Assembly: GCF_050948215.1 (NCBI RefSeq)
Contig: NC_135151.1
Location: 19,962,720-20,026,719, forward strand
Length of the DNA: 64,000 nucleotides
From: Halictus rubicundus
Lineage: Eukaryota; Arthropoda; Insecta; Hymenoptera; Halictidae
Direction: 5' to 3'
Part shown: one piece after another, positions 10,186-22,200 of the stretch
Layout: each line of letters starts with the position of its first letter
Numbering within the stretch: the first letter of the stretch is position 1
The notes under the pieces: generated by a model
Databases searched by the model: none
What the model saw: the letters and a program-made list of their open reading frames with translations, nothing else
What the model was told of the DNA's origin: nothing
Position numbers and translations under genes: made by a program

Positions 10186-11480
10186 GACAATGTCGCGAAT
10201 GGCCATTGTAGGTGGAAAGAAGTCAGAAAATAGATACAACATTCATATATTCTTCTTTCGGAATGTTTACTGAGCCTAATTATACCCGTAATGATTCATT
10301 TGATAGCGATATAAGTATCGAAATACGTGAAAACTCCGAACAGTAATGCGGCAAAATCGTACGATTATATTTGTTCTGAAGAAAATTATGTCAGAGCAAT
10401 AAATATGAATCTTTAAGCTTCTATGCACGATATTCTATATTCACATAAGTAAATATTTACATTAATGTTCACAAAGTTCGTTAATAAAGTCCTTTGCAAT
10501 CATTTTTAGAGATTTCTTATGTCGGTTAGTTGACTTTAATAGAGCTGAACTAGAAAGTCTCAAATGATCCCATCTTGAAATTTTTATTGCATTAAGTTCA
10601 AACTATATAGAAGGGATTCTGACAAAAATCAGCTGCAAATATCTGCCAACCTGCCTGTCACAATTTTTTAAAATCTTTGTAACAACGTACGGTGGACCGA
10701 ATGGCCATTCCAGGAAAGCAGGAGGAAATGGCTCCATAAATGATGGTAACACGGCTAGACGTATCTTCAAAAACTTTGCAAAAACTTCGAAAATAGCAGG
10801 CATTATTAAGGAACTTCTTGAACGATTTTTTTATATCTGCTCTTTCTTCAGGTCACGACATTAATTTTCTAAATTTCGAGAAATTTGTTCGCGAAACAAA
10901 AGATTTATATTTATATCCTTGGTTTTATATGCCCGTTACAGTGCACAAAGTATTATTTCATAGAAATAAGTAAATCATGTTTATTGCCGATTGGCATGAC
11001 GTCTGAAGAGGCTTAAAAAGCTCGCAACAAAGACATAAGAAAGTTCAGGATTGGCCACACAAGGAAGAATTCCCGTGTATCTACAAACTACGACTTAATA
11101 ACAATGCTGTTAATTACTTGTGATCCCATCATAAATTATTATAGGATGATACCGCAAAAAAATACAAATACCGAAAGATGTGTTAGATCTACTTTTAACA
11201 AGAACTTCCGTCTAATCCCATAAGTAACTGATAGCGACAGCGATATCAGTGAAGAATTATTATTATATTGTTATATTTAGATATTATTGTTATACTTATT
11301 TAAAATTATATTTTTCATTTATTTTTATATCTGTTTCTATAATTTATATAATATTATTTATAAAGGTTCTACATATGTTGAATCTGATTTCATGACCTAA
11401 CAAAAAATTTCGACAGTTTGAAGAAGCGTGAAACGATCTATGATTTTTTTCCTTCTAGAATGGCCATTCGCGATACTGTG
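10186..11480 (+). mobile_element. Transib element, subfamily 2, copy A (both ends present)
   Basis: Left end GACAATG-TCGCGAATGGCCATT. Right end, read inward on the other strand, CACAGTA-TCGCGAATGGCCATT. The two share TCGCGAATGGCCATT after a Transib/RSS-like heptamer. Inside are two coding remnants in family order: a GNTARR-containing segment (10691-10839) and the C-terminal LLPIGMTSEEA segment (10981-11169). Copy B at 54921-56507 is a close direct repeat. The 5-bp flanks (CACCG and CGCCA) no longer match. An old, about 1.3-kb deletion derivative. Confidence 0.75.
10691..11169 (+). pseudogene. Transib subfamily 2 transposase remnant (copy A)
   Basis: Segment 1 (10691-10839) reads GGPNGHSRKAGGNGS, then INDGNTARRIFKNF, then KELLERFF; the NDGNTARRFF block is typical of the Transib core. 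Segment 2 (10981-11169) reads LLPIGMTSEEA, then a stop, then KARNKDIRKFRIGHTRKNSR and LLITCDPIINYYR. Against copy B (EEAQEACNKD), Q has become a stop (CAA to TAA) and the presumed catalytic Glu has become Lys. Inactive at several points. Confidence 0.7.
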
Positions 11481-13675
11481 CGCCAGACGTCCCGGGGTTC
11501 CTCTTTAATTGTAACACAAATGTACCGTAAATGCGCACCTGTCGCCCACCTGAGAAAATATCGATGCCCATGTTTACTCGTCAAATATTTTCCGTTCGAA
11601 CAATAATATATAGTTTCTACTGGACCGTATGGAATACATCGGATAAAAGAGTACATACCGTGTGGATATGGGCACGGTCACTCGAGAGACCGATCCACGA
11701 GACAACGCGCGCACGGGAACACATTTTTCACCCCAGGATCAACGATCTTAGGGCTTCGACCTTTGACCCAGGCAAATAGGGATTTTCCTCATAAACCGGG
11801 ATTCTCCTATCAGAATAACATTTCTCGATCCCCGGGGACAGTTCTGACTTAACTCGCTTCGTAAATCATGCCGCTGTTCTACGCCGCAATTTGAAACACA
11901 AATTAATAGATATTTAAATATCGATACAAGCCCCAGGCTAAAAAGATTCATGATATTTCGGTGGGAAAAATTGATAGCTCGTGCAAACAGCGGAGCGGTT
12001 TAGAAGAGGTAGATTTTTTCACCTTCATAGTTTATGCGGGAAAAGTAAACTTTTACTTGTATAAATACGAACGAAAGTATCGATGGATTTTTTAAGTTTC
12101 AGCTTTGGGATATCGGCGATACCTTTTACAATTGTATCGCTCCTCAGTCTATAAATATTGTAAGTGATATAAAAGTGTATGTATCTTTTTTTTTGTAATC
12201 GCTCTCGACAATTTTTTAACCCAGCAACATTTTCACATTTTTAGCTTCGCTATTCCCCATTTAGCTTCACCTTCCTCAATTAAATTATTATTGCTTTGAT
12301 ACTTTAACTTTCACATTATGATTAATATCACATTAACTTTCCCGTTATGGTAATATCACATTATAATTAATATCTATTAATATCTATTAATATCTTTGTT
12401 ATCTGTACAGATACAAAAAAAAATCTTTCAGCAGAAAGTTACGGTATTTGTAGTGGTGCATAGGTATATGGACGAAGGTCATCTCAAGGTCACATTTTCC
12501 GAGCTCTCGCGAACAGTAACATTTCTTTAAACGGAACGTACCGAACAACTGTGACCTGCAGCATTAAATAAATGAATAGCAAAGCTAACGACCACAATCA
12601 GATTATTCCGACAAAATGAAATGCATTTCAGCTTCGTCCGAGGAGATCGGGATCGCCGTCGGTATGCTTTAATTCCCGTCACAGCTTCGCGAAGCAGTTC
12701 GTATGCATTCACGAAAACTATCTCCGGGATCGATCGTGATCTAACGTCCGCCGGTTAGAAATGGAAGGACGCGCGGGGGGGGGGCTGGCTGTTCGAAAGA
12801 GGGAATCCCATAATCAGCGCGTTCAATGCCAGCACGAATTGGAAATCCTCGGCGTCCTCCGGCATCCGACCGCAAGCAGGATCGTGAAGGTGCAAATTGC
12901 CGTCTAATTTGTCGTCTCTTTAGAAAGGCGGCCAGCTCCCCGGCGGTTGGCCGAGGGCACGAGGAAGGAGCAAGGGACCGTTGTAGGAGGAGGGGAAGGG
13001 GGGGAGGGAGCATTCTGGTTGCGGTTCGTCATACCACGGAATATTGGAAAAGCGTTATGAATTTCAAAGGCCCGCTGTCAGAAGTACCCGGACACCGCAC
13101 AATGCGAACAGACCGCAATCGCCACTGTGTCCCCTTTGCATCGCTCGCAGGCTCCCCGTGTCCTGCACCTCCTCCCCTCCCCGCGATTTCATACTCATCC
13201 TTTAACCGCATACCAACGGGACGCCCGGAATTAATAGCGAAAAAATTTCGCGTGCAGAAGGCACCGAGGGGTCGAACGGAGCGAGGGAGGACACCGGGGG
13301 GGTTGTTTGCGCGCGGCTTTCCAATTGGCGCACGTGTGACGAGCGCCGGGGACAATGTCGAGAAAATGGCGGTCAGAAGTCCACTTTGCGATGCAAATGG
13401 ACGATCGAAACATTTGCCCGGGCCATCGCAACTACACAAAAGCCACCGAACTCTTTACGACTTCCGATTTTGCGGAATCGCGATATCGTTTACCCCCCCG
13501 ATTCGAATGGCCGGCGAATGCCCGCGCCTGCGGAGAGAACCGAACGATTTTCCACAGATGGAAATTCGAGTGACACCGGAAATCGTACCTTCGAACAACG
13601 TCGCACCGTTTGTCTGGTCATTGGGGCAAAATTATTGCCGTCAATGCGGTAGAAGAAAATATAAGTTAACCCTTT
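11481..13675. other. Unique DNA, AT-rich then strongly CpG-rich
   Basis: 11481-12530 is mixed AT-rich; GAAGGTCATCTCAAGGTCACA at 12474-12494 resembles the inner end of IS630-type termini. 12700-13670 is GC/CpG-rich, with a poly-G run at about 12775-12784. Long overlapping open frames exist on both strands of the GC-rich part, as expected from scarce stop codons. None has a recognisable domain. Confidence 0.45.
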
Positions 13676-13914
13676 GCACTCGTGTGGTGACTCTGATGCA
13701 CCACTAGAAATTATTGTGGCATTATTTCAAAGAAATTACAAAAAATATTACAAAATATTTGTTACATTACAAAATTTCTATTTAATAGATTACTAAACAT
13801 TTAATTATTATATGTGGTAATCGGATTAGTTTCGTATAAATAAAGTGAAAATATTCCAAGACGGAAGAAAAATTTAGTTTTAGAATGAAAATAGCGCCGA
13901 GTGCAAAGGGTTAA
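13676..13914. mobile_element. TTAA MITE, family CCCTTTGCACTCG (copy 1)
   Basis: TTAA-CCCTTTGCACTCG on the left; CGAGTGCAAAGGG-TTAA on the right; 239 bp, AT-rich interior, non-coding. A perfect 13-bp inverted repeat next to intact TTAA on both sides supports a piggyBac-type insertion. Confidence 0.9.
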
Positions 13915-13932
13915 TGTATTCACCGTGTTGTT

Positions 13933-14183
13933 TTAACCCTCAGCACTCGAATGGCGACTGTAAGGCTCCACTAAAAATTGCTGTATCATTATTCAAAATA
14001 TTGTTTACATTATTAAATTTGTTAGTATCTAATAAATTACTGCACATTTCGGTATTGTACGAGTAAGCTGCACCATTTTCGTACGTACAACATGAAAAAA
14101 ATATATACATAGAAGGGCAGTATTCTAGGTCGGAAGAAACGTTTCGTTTTGGAGTGAAAATATCTTCGAGTGCAAAGGGTTAA
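13933..14183. mobile_element. TTAA MITE, family CCCTTTGCACTCG (copy 2)
   Basis: Left end TTAA-CCCTCAGCACTCG, right end CGAGTGCAAAGGG-TTAA; 251 bp, only 18 bp after copy 1. Its right three-quarters and about 100 bp of the following flank form the repeated unit of the tandem array at 13991-14862. Confidence 0.85.
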
Positions 14184-14862
14184 TATCTTTGAGTTTGGAA
14201 TTTCTGACAAATACAACAGTTGCGGCATTATTGATTGTTGTATCGAAGCGAGAAGAGATTTTCCAATTGCTTGCATATTCATTATTCAAAATATTGTTTA
14301 CATTATTAAATTTGTTAGTATCTAATAAATTACTGAACATTTCGGTATTGTACGAGTAAGCTGCACCATTTTCGTACGTACAACATGAAAAAAAATATAT
14401 ATAGAAGGGCAATATTCTAGGTCGGAAGAAACGTTCCGTTTTGGGGTCAAAATATCTTCGAGTGCAAAGGGTTAATATCTTTGAGTTTGGAATTTCTGAC
14501 AAATACAACAGTTGCGGCATTATTGATTGTTGTATCGAAGCGAGAATAGATTTTCCAATTGCTTGCATATTCATTATTCAAAATATTGTTTACATTATTA
14601 AATTTGTTAGTATCTAACAAATTACTGAACATTTCGGTATTGTACGAGTAAGTTCCACCATTATCGTACGTACAACATGAAAAATATATATATAGAAGGG
14701 CAGTATTCTAGGTCGGAAGAAACGTTTCGTTTTGGAGTGAAAATATCTTCGAGTGCAAAGGGTTAATATCTTTGAGTTTGGAATTTCTGACAAATACAAC
14801 AGTTGCGGCATTATTGATTGTTGTATCGTAGCGAGACAAGATTTTCCAATCGCTTGAATATT
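13991..14862. repeat. Three tandem 292-293-bp units (partial MITE plus flank)
   Basis: Units start at 13991, 14284 and 14576 with ATTCAAAATATTG (periods 293 and 292). Each holds a MITE lacking its left terminus, ending GTGCAAAGGG-TTAA, then about 100 bp of flank (TTTGAGTTTGGAATTTCTGA through TTCCAATTGCTTG). The last unit runs into single-copy sequence after CGCTTGAATATT. Units are about 95% or more alike by eye. Minus-strand open frames of 81-149 codons here are by-products of the repeats. Confidence 0.92.
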
Positions 14863-16224
14863 GTAGCAAAATGTTCCCATAATTTCAGAGAAATGATGTG
14901 TCCGGTACGTTCGCAAAAATTCGTCAATTTCCGGCAGTTCGAATGAAACAGCCTCCCGAGCTGCTTGATGACAGTACGCTCGATATTAGCCGGTAACTAT
15001 ATGCAGGTATGTACATTTGCAGGTGGGCGGGCGTGAATTTTCCGTGTGACAATGTAACAAATTTTCGTTTGAGCGCGAGAACTTGTTTTCCCGCCGTTTC
15101 CCGGCGCTCCTAACACGACAAAAGCATTATCCGCGGGAGAAAATGTTTCCGGTGGATCGCAGGTGTGACACGGTTCCCACGGGAACGATGCTAAAAAATG
15201 ATTCCATTTTCCTGCGCCGCGAACGCGGCGTTCGGGCGATTAATTCGCGGCTTAATCTGGGTGCTCGCCGATTCGATTTAATCGGACGTCACGCGTCACC
15301 TTGCCCCGCGATATCGTCTCGGTGGTTACGGGGGCAATTGCCCGCGAAATAAACGATAGAACGCGGATACAGATAATTTACGGCCGGCAGTAAAGCGTCC
15401 CGTTTTTTCCAGAAACCGTGAACCGGCGCGGCCCGGTCGACAGGAAAAAGGAAGAGCTGGTATCCCACCCCCACCCCTCACCCCCCGGTTGGGGGATGTC
15501 GAATGAAACGGGACAGGGATTGAAATATAAATAGCCAGGGACGGAGGGTATCGGGGCAAGATTTAAGGGCCTATTTACGCGTTAATTAAGATCGTGCGCG
15601 CATTATCCTGGTATGGCGTGTGCTAGATGAATCGGGGAACGAACCGGGCCCGGTAATAATTCTGGCAGTAAAGCTTTCCGCCGACACCCGGGCCATATAC
15701 CGTCAGCAACCCCCGTAGTTTTATGTTCCGTCGTTCCATCGCGAAATGATCGTGATACAGTGTGTCCCCGGGTTATTTATTATATTTCGATGCTCTCATT
15801 CCGGGATTACGTTCCGTCGCGCGAGTGCGCGCAAGCGCCCACACCCCCCCCCCCTATCCTGAGGCCCTTGTTTCCCCGATAATGCTACCCAGACGATTCG
15901 AGAAGTGGAGCACTCAAGAAAATGAACCGATCGACCGATCGCCGAGAGGAGAAACGCCGAGCCGCACCGATGCGGAATTACGACTGTATCGCCATCGAGG
16001 GCCCGACGATTGGTCAATCGATCTTAATTGTGCCGCTTGAATTTCCACCTGTTTTCGTTGCTTGATTCGAGCGCGCTCTCCAACCGGGACGTTCTTCCGC
16101 CGATAACCAGGGACGCGAGAGACTAGAAGAAAAGTGCTCGAATCGAACAGAATCGACCGTGCGTTGTATGGTTAAATTTTCTGCGGACACATAGTTAAAT
16201 ACGAAACACCTTTTCACGTGTTTC
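14863..16224. other. GC-rich unique sequence
   Basis: No gene or repeat recognised. CpG-rich, with short poly-C runs near 15470-15490 and 15845-15853. Confidence 0.45.
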
Positions 16225-16560
16225 TTTAACTCATAATTATAATATTTCGTATGTAGACCCTTATTTTTAGACCGCAGCACACCTTCGCGGCATGGATTCG
16301 ATAAGTCTAGCACATCTGCCAGCAGAATTCCATGCTTCCTGCACGATAGTGTACAATTCATCAATATTTTTCGGTTCTTGCTTTTTTATATGTTTGTCGA
16401 CATCAATCCACAGCATCTCTGTCCACTGTCAAAATTATTTGTCCACTGTATTATATTTACATTCATTGCACCAAATCTGATTAGGGCCTGTAAAATGCAA
16501 GAAAGTTGGAGGACCACTCAATATTGTACATTTAATTTTTTCAATTTTTTGCTTCATTAA
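16225..16560 (-). pseudogene. Tc1-like transposase C-terminal fossil
   Basis: On the minus strand, 16415 down to 16265 translates as LWIDVDKHIKKQEPKNIDEL, followed by YTIVQEAWNSAGRCARLIES and MPRRCAAV, then stops. This is the typical end of a Tc1-family transposase: the segment after the third catalytic acid, closing with an SMPRRxxAV motif. Further upstream (to about 16560) KYLMKQKIEKIK-like residues can be followed, but the SPDLNPIEN block is destroyed. The N-terminal HTH domains and first two catalytic residues are missing. Confidence 0.7.
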
Positions 16561-16603
16561 ATAACTTACTGTGATTTCATGGAATTTTTCAGGTTTCCAA
16601 CCC

Positions 16604-16822
16604 TTAACACTAAACGGAGCACCACCGGTCCAATAACCGGTTCTAGATTTTTTATTTGACAATTTTTGAAATTATAAAGATGCTTTCGCGAGCAATGATT
16701 CAGTAAATATCTTTAGTAGAGCACGCATTGCAATGGGAACCGCGCAAAGTCTAAATAAATTAAATCTTGTCATTTTTATAAGGCAACCTGTTACATTTAT
16801 AGCTCGGCACGTTTAGTGATAA
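16604..16822. mobile_element. TTAA MITE of the CACTAAAC / GACCGGT group
   Basis: Left TTAA-CACTAAACGGAGC, right GGCACGTTTAGTG followed by ATAA (decayed TTAA). Immediately after it, 16822 onward begins a related sequence with the motif CGGTCAAAATGACCG (16841-16855), so two diverged members may lie in tandem (16604 to about 17000). Confidence 0.55.
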
Positions 16823-17000
16823 CACTACATAAAACTACCGCGGTCAAAATGACCGGTTCTCTATTTCATAATTATTGAAATTATAAAAACGTTTTACAAA
16901 TTACTGTAATGACTTCTTCATTTAAGCACGTATGAAAATCGTCCAAAGTTTAAGTAAATTCATTCTTCTCCCTTCTATAAGGCGTTTCACTTTTACATGT

Positions 17001-19038
17001 TTTGTGCTTGGTTGGTTTGTGCCCGCGCCCATAATTTTTTAATGACCAACGCGAAACAGGAGAATTTTTCAAATTCACATATTTATAACACCTAGATTTC
17101 TCGCGTCCCCTGTGATCACTAACACGCCGAGTACCTGGTCGTTCTAACTTGAAAATCAATTTTGACAACAATTTATTAAGTAAACCAAATGTTACTGGGA
17201 CCCACGAGTCCTGAGCATGTTACAAGAATTGTTTTTACGAGTGACTTTGTCATTTTAATTTTTATATTATCAAACAAGCTGTTCTGATTTTACGACTTGA
17301 TTTGTGTGACTTTTATGGGCACCGGTGTGGCACTCGCCGTGTTAATGACATTTTGACACGGCACGTAATGGCACCGTGACAGGATATTTGCTAACTTTAT
17401 ATTCCGGTTCTGTTTATTCCATCCTCGATGCGACAGTTTTACGAGGCAATGTTTTAAGAAATACTTTTTCAGCCGCACTACTAGTCACTTTTACGGCGTA
17501 AGTGAAATCTGTAAATACTAAAACATCCTGCGAGATTCCAATATTTTAGAGCTTTAATTCTCACAGTATTTTTCACAGGTCGTACTAATTAAAGAGCGAT
17601 TTTTTTCAAAGAGCCGTAAAGCGTGGAATACCAAGAGAAGAATACTGTGTCCCTTCGAAAAGTACCATTACTACTTCCTGTGGAGGTTCGCGTTCGAAAC
17701 TGTCATCTTCGTCTGCTAACAAGAGCAGCGGAACATTCACAGGCGTTATGACGCAGGTACGAGCATTTCGATTAATCTTCGATGGGTCCCGGTTTTTCTT
17801 CGTATCCATCCTCGTCATCCCGTCCGCCTATGATTACGAGGACGCCTATGCAGCGACGCTTCAATTAATCTGCATAGACTTGTGAATGTCGGGGAACGAT
17901 CGCGGCCCATTGAAACCGAGTTTAGTTGTCTCTCGGCTAGGAATTAATCCGGCGAAGTGACACGACACACTGTAAGAGGACTCGAGAGTCCGCTTTTTTC
18001 CCCCCCGGCTGGTACACACGGAAGACAATTTCCTCTCGCTTTTTCCGCGCGCGTCTTTCCACGGGGAGAATAGGACAGTCTAATTATTTCAGAATCAACA
18101 GCCGGCTCGTCTCTCCAATCACCGAACCATCGTTTAAATAACGCATTCAATTTGTTCGAATTAATTGACGCAATTTCTTGTGCAATCTCTTCCTGCAAAT
18201 TTGACTTTTCTCTGGTTATCCCCGCGCGATTCGTCGACCCTGAAAGGATGCACGCGTCCGCCACGAAGAGACGCCGAGATTTACCGACTTCGCCACGTAT
18301 TCCCACGCGGCCATGTCCCCCCATTAGTCCCAACCCATCCGTCATACCCATCAAAAACGACCCTTGTCTTCGTTCCTTAAATCGACCCTCGCGCAAAAAA
18401 AGAATCCACTTTGCTCCCGCGGGTCAGGCTAACATTTCTGAATCGTTGATCCCACGCAAACAATTCCCCGCAGAGACATTACCGGGGACGTCTGCGTTAA
18501 CGTGATTATCAAAAATACCACCGTTATCTCTCGAAGTACAGGGAATCTCGCCAAAGAAACACGCGCGGGTTTTCTGCACGGATAAACGGGGCCTCTAACG
18601 ATAATAGGATACCATTTGCGAAAACAACAACGGCAACGACTCCTTTGTCACCGCACTGTGTATTCAACGTTCATGATTTTTCCCTTCGATCGGCAGAGCT
18701 GTTTCCTTCGGTATTTCCGTATGTTCCTGTCGCGTTCATTATTATTTTTATTAGAGGCGCTCGGCGATCTCAGAGGAACGTTTACAATATTCGCGTGGAC
18801 CTCCTATAACTCGGTTAATTGGTCCCGTGCAGCATCGAATAGATTTCGCATGGATTTTTGCATCTATAGTTATTATAGATAGAAAAACCATCCATCGCCC
18901 TAACCTCAAATCGGTGAAGTCGTAGCTTTTCGTCAGGTTTACTATGTACAACAAGTATACACCACACGGTGACATTTTCAATATGTACCCACTGTTGATG
19001 AAGTACGTTTCACCTCTGAAAACTATTTTCTTAATTTT
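17001..19038. other. Unique sequence
   Basis: AT-rich to about 17600, then CpG-richer to 18600. No gene, RNA or repeat recognised; overlapping frames at 17944-18505 on both strands are not supported by any domain. Confidence 0.4.
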
Positions 19039-19250
19039 TTAACACCAGGTTTTCGGAATGAGGGGTTCTAATATTTTTAATTGAAAATTATTAAGATTCC
19101 AAGGATGCGTACACGAGAAATTATTTAGCAAATTTATTTATTTGTATTATTTTTAAAATATTGCTAAAAATCTCGGAGTATCACGCTCTTGTTATTTTTA
19201 CAAAGTAATGCAAAATCGTCGCTTTTAGTGATCCCTGAACCTAGTGTTAA
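19039..19250. mobile_element. TTAA MITE, family CACTAGGTTTACGG (copy 2)
   Basis: TTAA-CACCAGGTTTTCGG to GAACCTAGTG-TTAA, 212 bp, both TTAA intact. The interior matches copy 1 (GAGGGGTTCTAATATTTTTAA and the following AT-rich part). Confidence 0.85.
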
Positions 19251-20543
19251 GGAACAACGAGTCTTCCGGAGGTCACTCAGGACATGTGACAGGAGGAATG
19301 ACAGAGTTAGTCAAGATCAAGGTCAAGGTCATTGAAGGTGAATCTTCAGAACGTCGTATTTTCTGTACTCAATTCCGAAGTATTCCTGGGAGTCGGTGCG
19401 AGGCACGACAGAGGTCGTCCCTGTGGGGTTAAAAGTAGAAATATTGAGATTTCAAGTCCCGGTCCGGGAACGCGGCAGTTCCGGGAGCGGAAGAGCGATA
19501 CGGTATTGTGATACGAGCTGAAAGAGTAATCTCGAAGGTCTTTAAGAAGGCGGGTCCACTTAGCGGAAGGCCGAGGGCGACGGGGAGCATCGGGAGAATC
19601 ATATCAATTAAGTGATATCTCGTCGCGTCGCGACCTCGAACTTTCACCCTCGAGCCTTTCGAGGAGAGCGCGGAAGTTCGCCGAGTGGCAACGCGGCTGA
19701 AAAGAAGCGAGAAAGGCGGACGGCGAGGAGGCGCAAGGAGCAGAGAGACCCGAGTGACTTACGAGGCCGGAGCCGCCGCTTCAGGGTGGTAGGCGGCGTT
19801 GTTTACCCTTTATTTATGACGAAAGTTTGCCCAGATTTCGCGAACGCGCGGTCCCCGGGTCGGTTAAGCTGCGGAGGCTCGGTCACAGTAGTTGAACAAA
19901 GAGGGATGGAGGGTTAGCTGGCGGGGTATAGAGGGTGCCGGCACCCGGGGGTAACGGAAGGGGTGCGGGTGGCAGAAGCTCAGCCGTGCAGTCATTTGTT
20001 AATGTCATCCCAGCGTGCCCCCTCCCCTCCCCTCCCCTCCGCCGCCGCCTGCACCTCGGCAACCCTCTTCATCCCCGTTAACGGAGCCAGCCCTGTCCTA
20101 CGGCCGATGTTACCCGTCTCATACGCGATAATAAGCGGGCTAGTTAGTGCAGTCTGTAGAGCCGTGCCAACGAGCCTAACGATTCTTTTATTTTCCTTTT
20201 TCCTCCTTCCCCTCCTTCTCCTCCGCGCCACTCGTCTTGGAGAAAGTGCGTCGTGTTCGAGGGTGACTTTCGTGGAACGAGGAAACGGTGAATTTAAACG
20301 TCTTAAAAATGTACTTGGCCCCGAGATGAAGTTCTGAAGAGCTGGAAAGTTAAGGATTCTCATCTCGTTACTGTTTTAATTTTACAGCCGCGTTTGTCCG
20401 GATTGTAGAACGCAGACGGTCATTCATGTTTCCTTGCGTCTAATAGGCTCTTTAGAAAAGTGGAAACTAATCGGATACCCATTAATGAGTATACTCCTTT
20501 GGAAGATAGGCTGGGGTAACTCATTTCGCTGTATTTTAATGTA
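19251..20543. other. GC-rich unique sequence
   Basis: 19285-19360 has TCAAGGTCAAGGTCATTGAA (19310-19330), resembling the inner terminal sequence of IS630-type elements. The rest is CpG-rich with a CCCCTCCCCTCC tract at 20024-20040. No gene recognised. Confidence 0.4.
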
Positions 20544-20735
20544 CAGCGAATTCTCGATCCATGTCAACAACACGACTCTTGCCAGCGTCGTGTATCGTCC
20601 AGGAGACATACCCCAGTCGTGTTATGTTTACACTCCTCGACGTCCGAGGCCCCTCGGAGTATACCCCGCCGGTAGTGGGGATCATTCCGCGACGTTTATC
20701 ATCCAGGCCTTGGCGACATATATGGAGAAAAATTT
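20544..20735. mobile_element. TA MITE, family CAGTGATTTCTCGATATA (right end decayed)
   Basis: Left CAGCGAATTCTCGATCCATG after TA. The interior carries GTATCGTCCAGGAGACATAC, GTAGTGGGGAT and GCGACGTTTATCATCCAGGC blocks shared with the other copies. The right end reaches GACATATATGGAGAAA and then diverges before CACTG. Confidence 0.75.
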
Positions 20736-21757
20736 TGAACGGACAAAAACATTGCAACAATTGATTTATGCCAATTCTTACACATGATTGGAAGGTAGTA
20801 GTGCCACTCGAGAGAAATTTTGGAAGTGTTCGACTTTTTCAATACGACAGTCTTTAGCTCGAAACGAAAGAAACTTTCCAGGAACCAGGAAGTAATGAAC
20901 GTCGCTGTGATCATGTTTAGAAGAAACAATTGGCAAAGCGTATTAACGCTTCACAACGGTTTACAACTACAAGCAAAACAGCCCAGGTAGAGGAGACGGT
21001 GTAATTGCAAATCTTCTCCGACGGTTGCCGCGAATCGCTTCTGCAAGATTTCTCAAAGATCCTTTTCTTCCCTCGACTGTCCGCTCAACGCCCACCCTAT
21101 TGTTTTGCCACGGTAGTCACAGTTCCGTAGGAAATTTTGTTTTCCTCTGCTAATCCAACCTCGGCTGTTTCAATTCTTTCGCTAAAATGATACCGTGGAC
21201 GCTTTTGTTTCGTTTCTCCGCTACTGCGTGAAAGTTTTTGCCTCTCAACCCCCCCCCCCTCCCATCCCTTCCCCGTCGTTCTTGAATGGTCTTTATCGAG
21301 GCTCCGCGGACTGCGCAAACAATGCTATTTAACCGATATCGGCGTAAATATTAAAAGAGATTTTTCTTCCTCAACCGCTTCCGCGCCGAGCTGTCGCAAC
21401 TTGAGCGGGAAAGTTTCTCGTCCGCTGCGCAGACTGTTTACGGTCGCTACACTGCCTCCGCGGGATTAAATGGATCGGCCCAGATGCCGAGCTCTCTAAT
21501 ATTAAATTTTATTCCGCCGACATTCCCCCCCTCAGGTTCGTAAATTTCCCCCGGCGTGGTTGGTCGTGCGACGAGGGCGCGAACTGTAGACCCGTTGCCG
21601 CGCGACGCGGAGTACGGTAGAACCTCGCTCGTTGCACGAAGCGGGACCGAAATTTAGTGCGAAAACGAGGTTGTGCGACGGAAGAGGCAACCAACCCATT
21701 TTCCCACTCCGTATCTCCCCACTCCCCAAGCTGCTTGGGATATCACGTGGGCTGTTC
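20736..21757. other. Unique sequence
   Basis: Nothing recognised. AT-rich to about 21000, CpG-rich after; poly-C run at 21250-21259. Confidence 0.4.
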
Positions 21758-22200
21758 TTAAGGGGGCCGGCATGGCTTGAAATCCATATACGTATGCAAG
21801 GGTCAAAATCTAGACAAACTGCCGCTTCAATATCGCAATGAGCAGTTTAGAAGTGGTCAATTGTGTTTCCTAAAAGTCCAATCTACGTCTGTATGGAGCC
21901 CAAATTGCGAATTTCTACCTCGTCGTGGAGTAATTTGTAATATTCGGCAGAAAATTCGAATTCTAAAGCAAGTATGACGTCACAAGATGGCTGCTGCTGA
22001 GAGATTCTCTTAACTTCGAGAGATTTAGTGTTCGTATCCAAAAAAAGGCTCCATACAGACGTAGCAAAGACATGTACAAACACGGTGGTATGCACTTTTA
22101 ATTGATTACTTACTTATTTAAGACGTAAAATGTCTAGAAAGAAAAGGCACAGCGTAACATAGCGTGACAGTCAAGGCCAAATGCCTGCCGGCCCCCTTAA
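21758..22200. mobile_element. 443-bp TTAA MITE, family GGGGGCCGGCATG (copy 1)
   Basis: Begins TTAAGGGGGCCGGCATGG, ends CCTGCCGGCCCCCTTAA. The interior includes GAAATCCATATACGTATGCA and an internal inverted pair (AATCTACGTCTGTATGGAGC near 21880 with GGCTCCATACAGACGTAG near 22050). A second copy at 43257-43697 has the same ends and nearly the same sequence. No coding capacity. Confidence 0.9.

Noticed and set aside
12826..13707. Longest open frame in the window (293 codons)
   Set aside because: It lies in CpG-rich DNA where stops are rare, is overlapped by long frames on other strands, has no recognisable domain, and its last codons run into the TTAA MITE at 13676.
14125..14916. Repeated minus-strand frames of 81-149 codons with alike sequences
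   Set aside because: They are products of the 293-bp tandem units, not a gene family.
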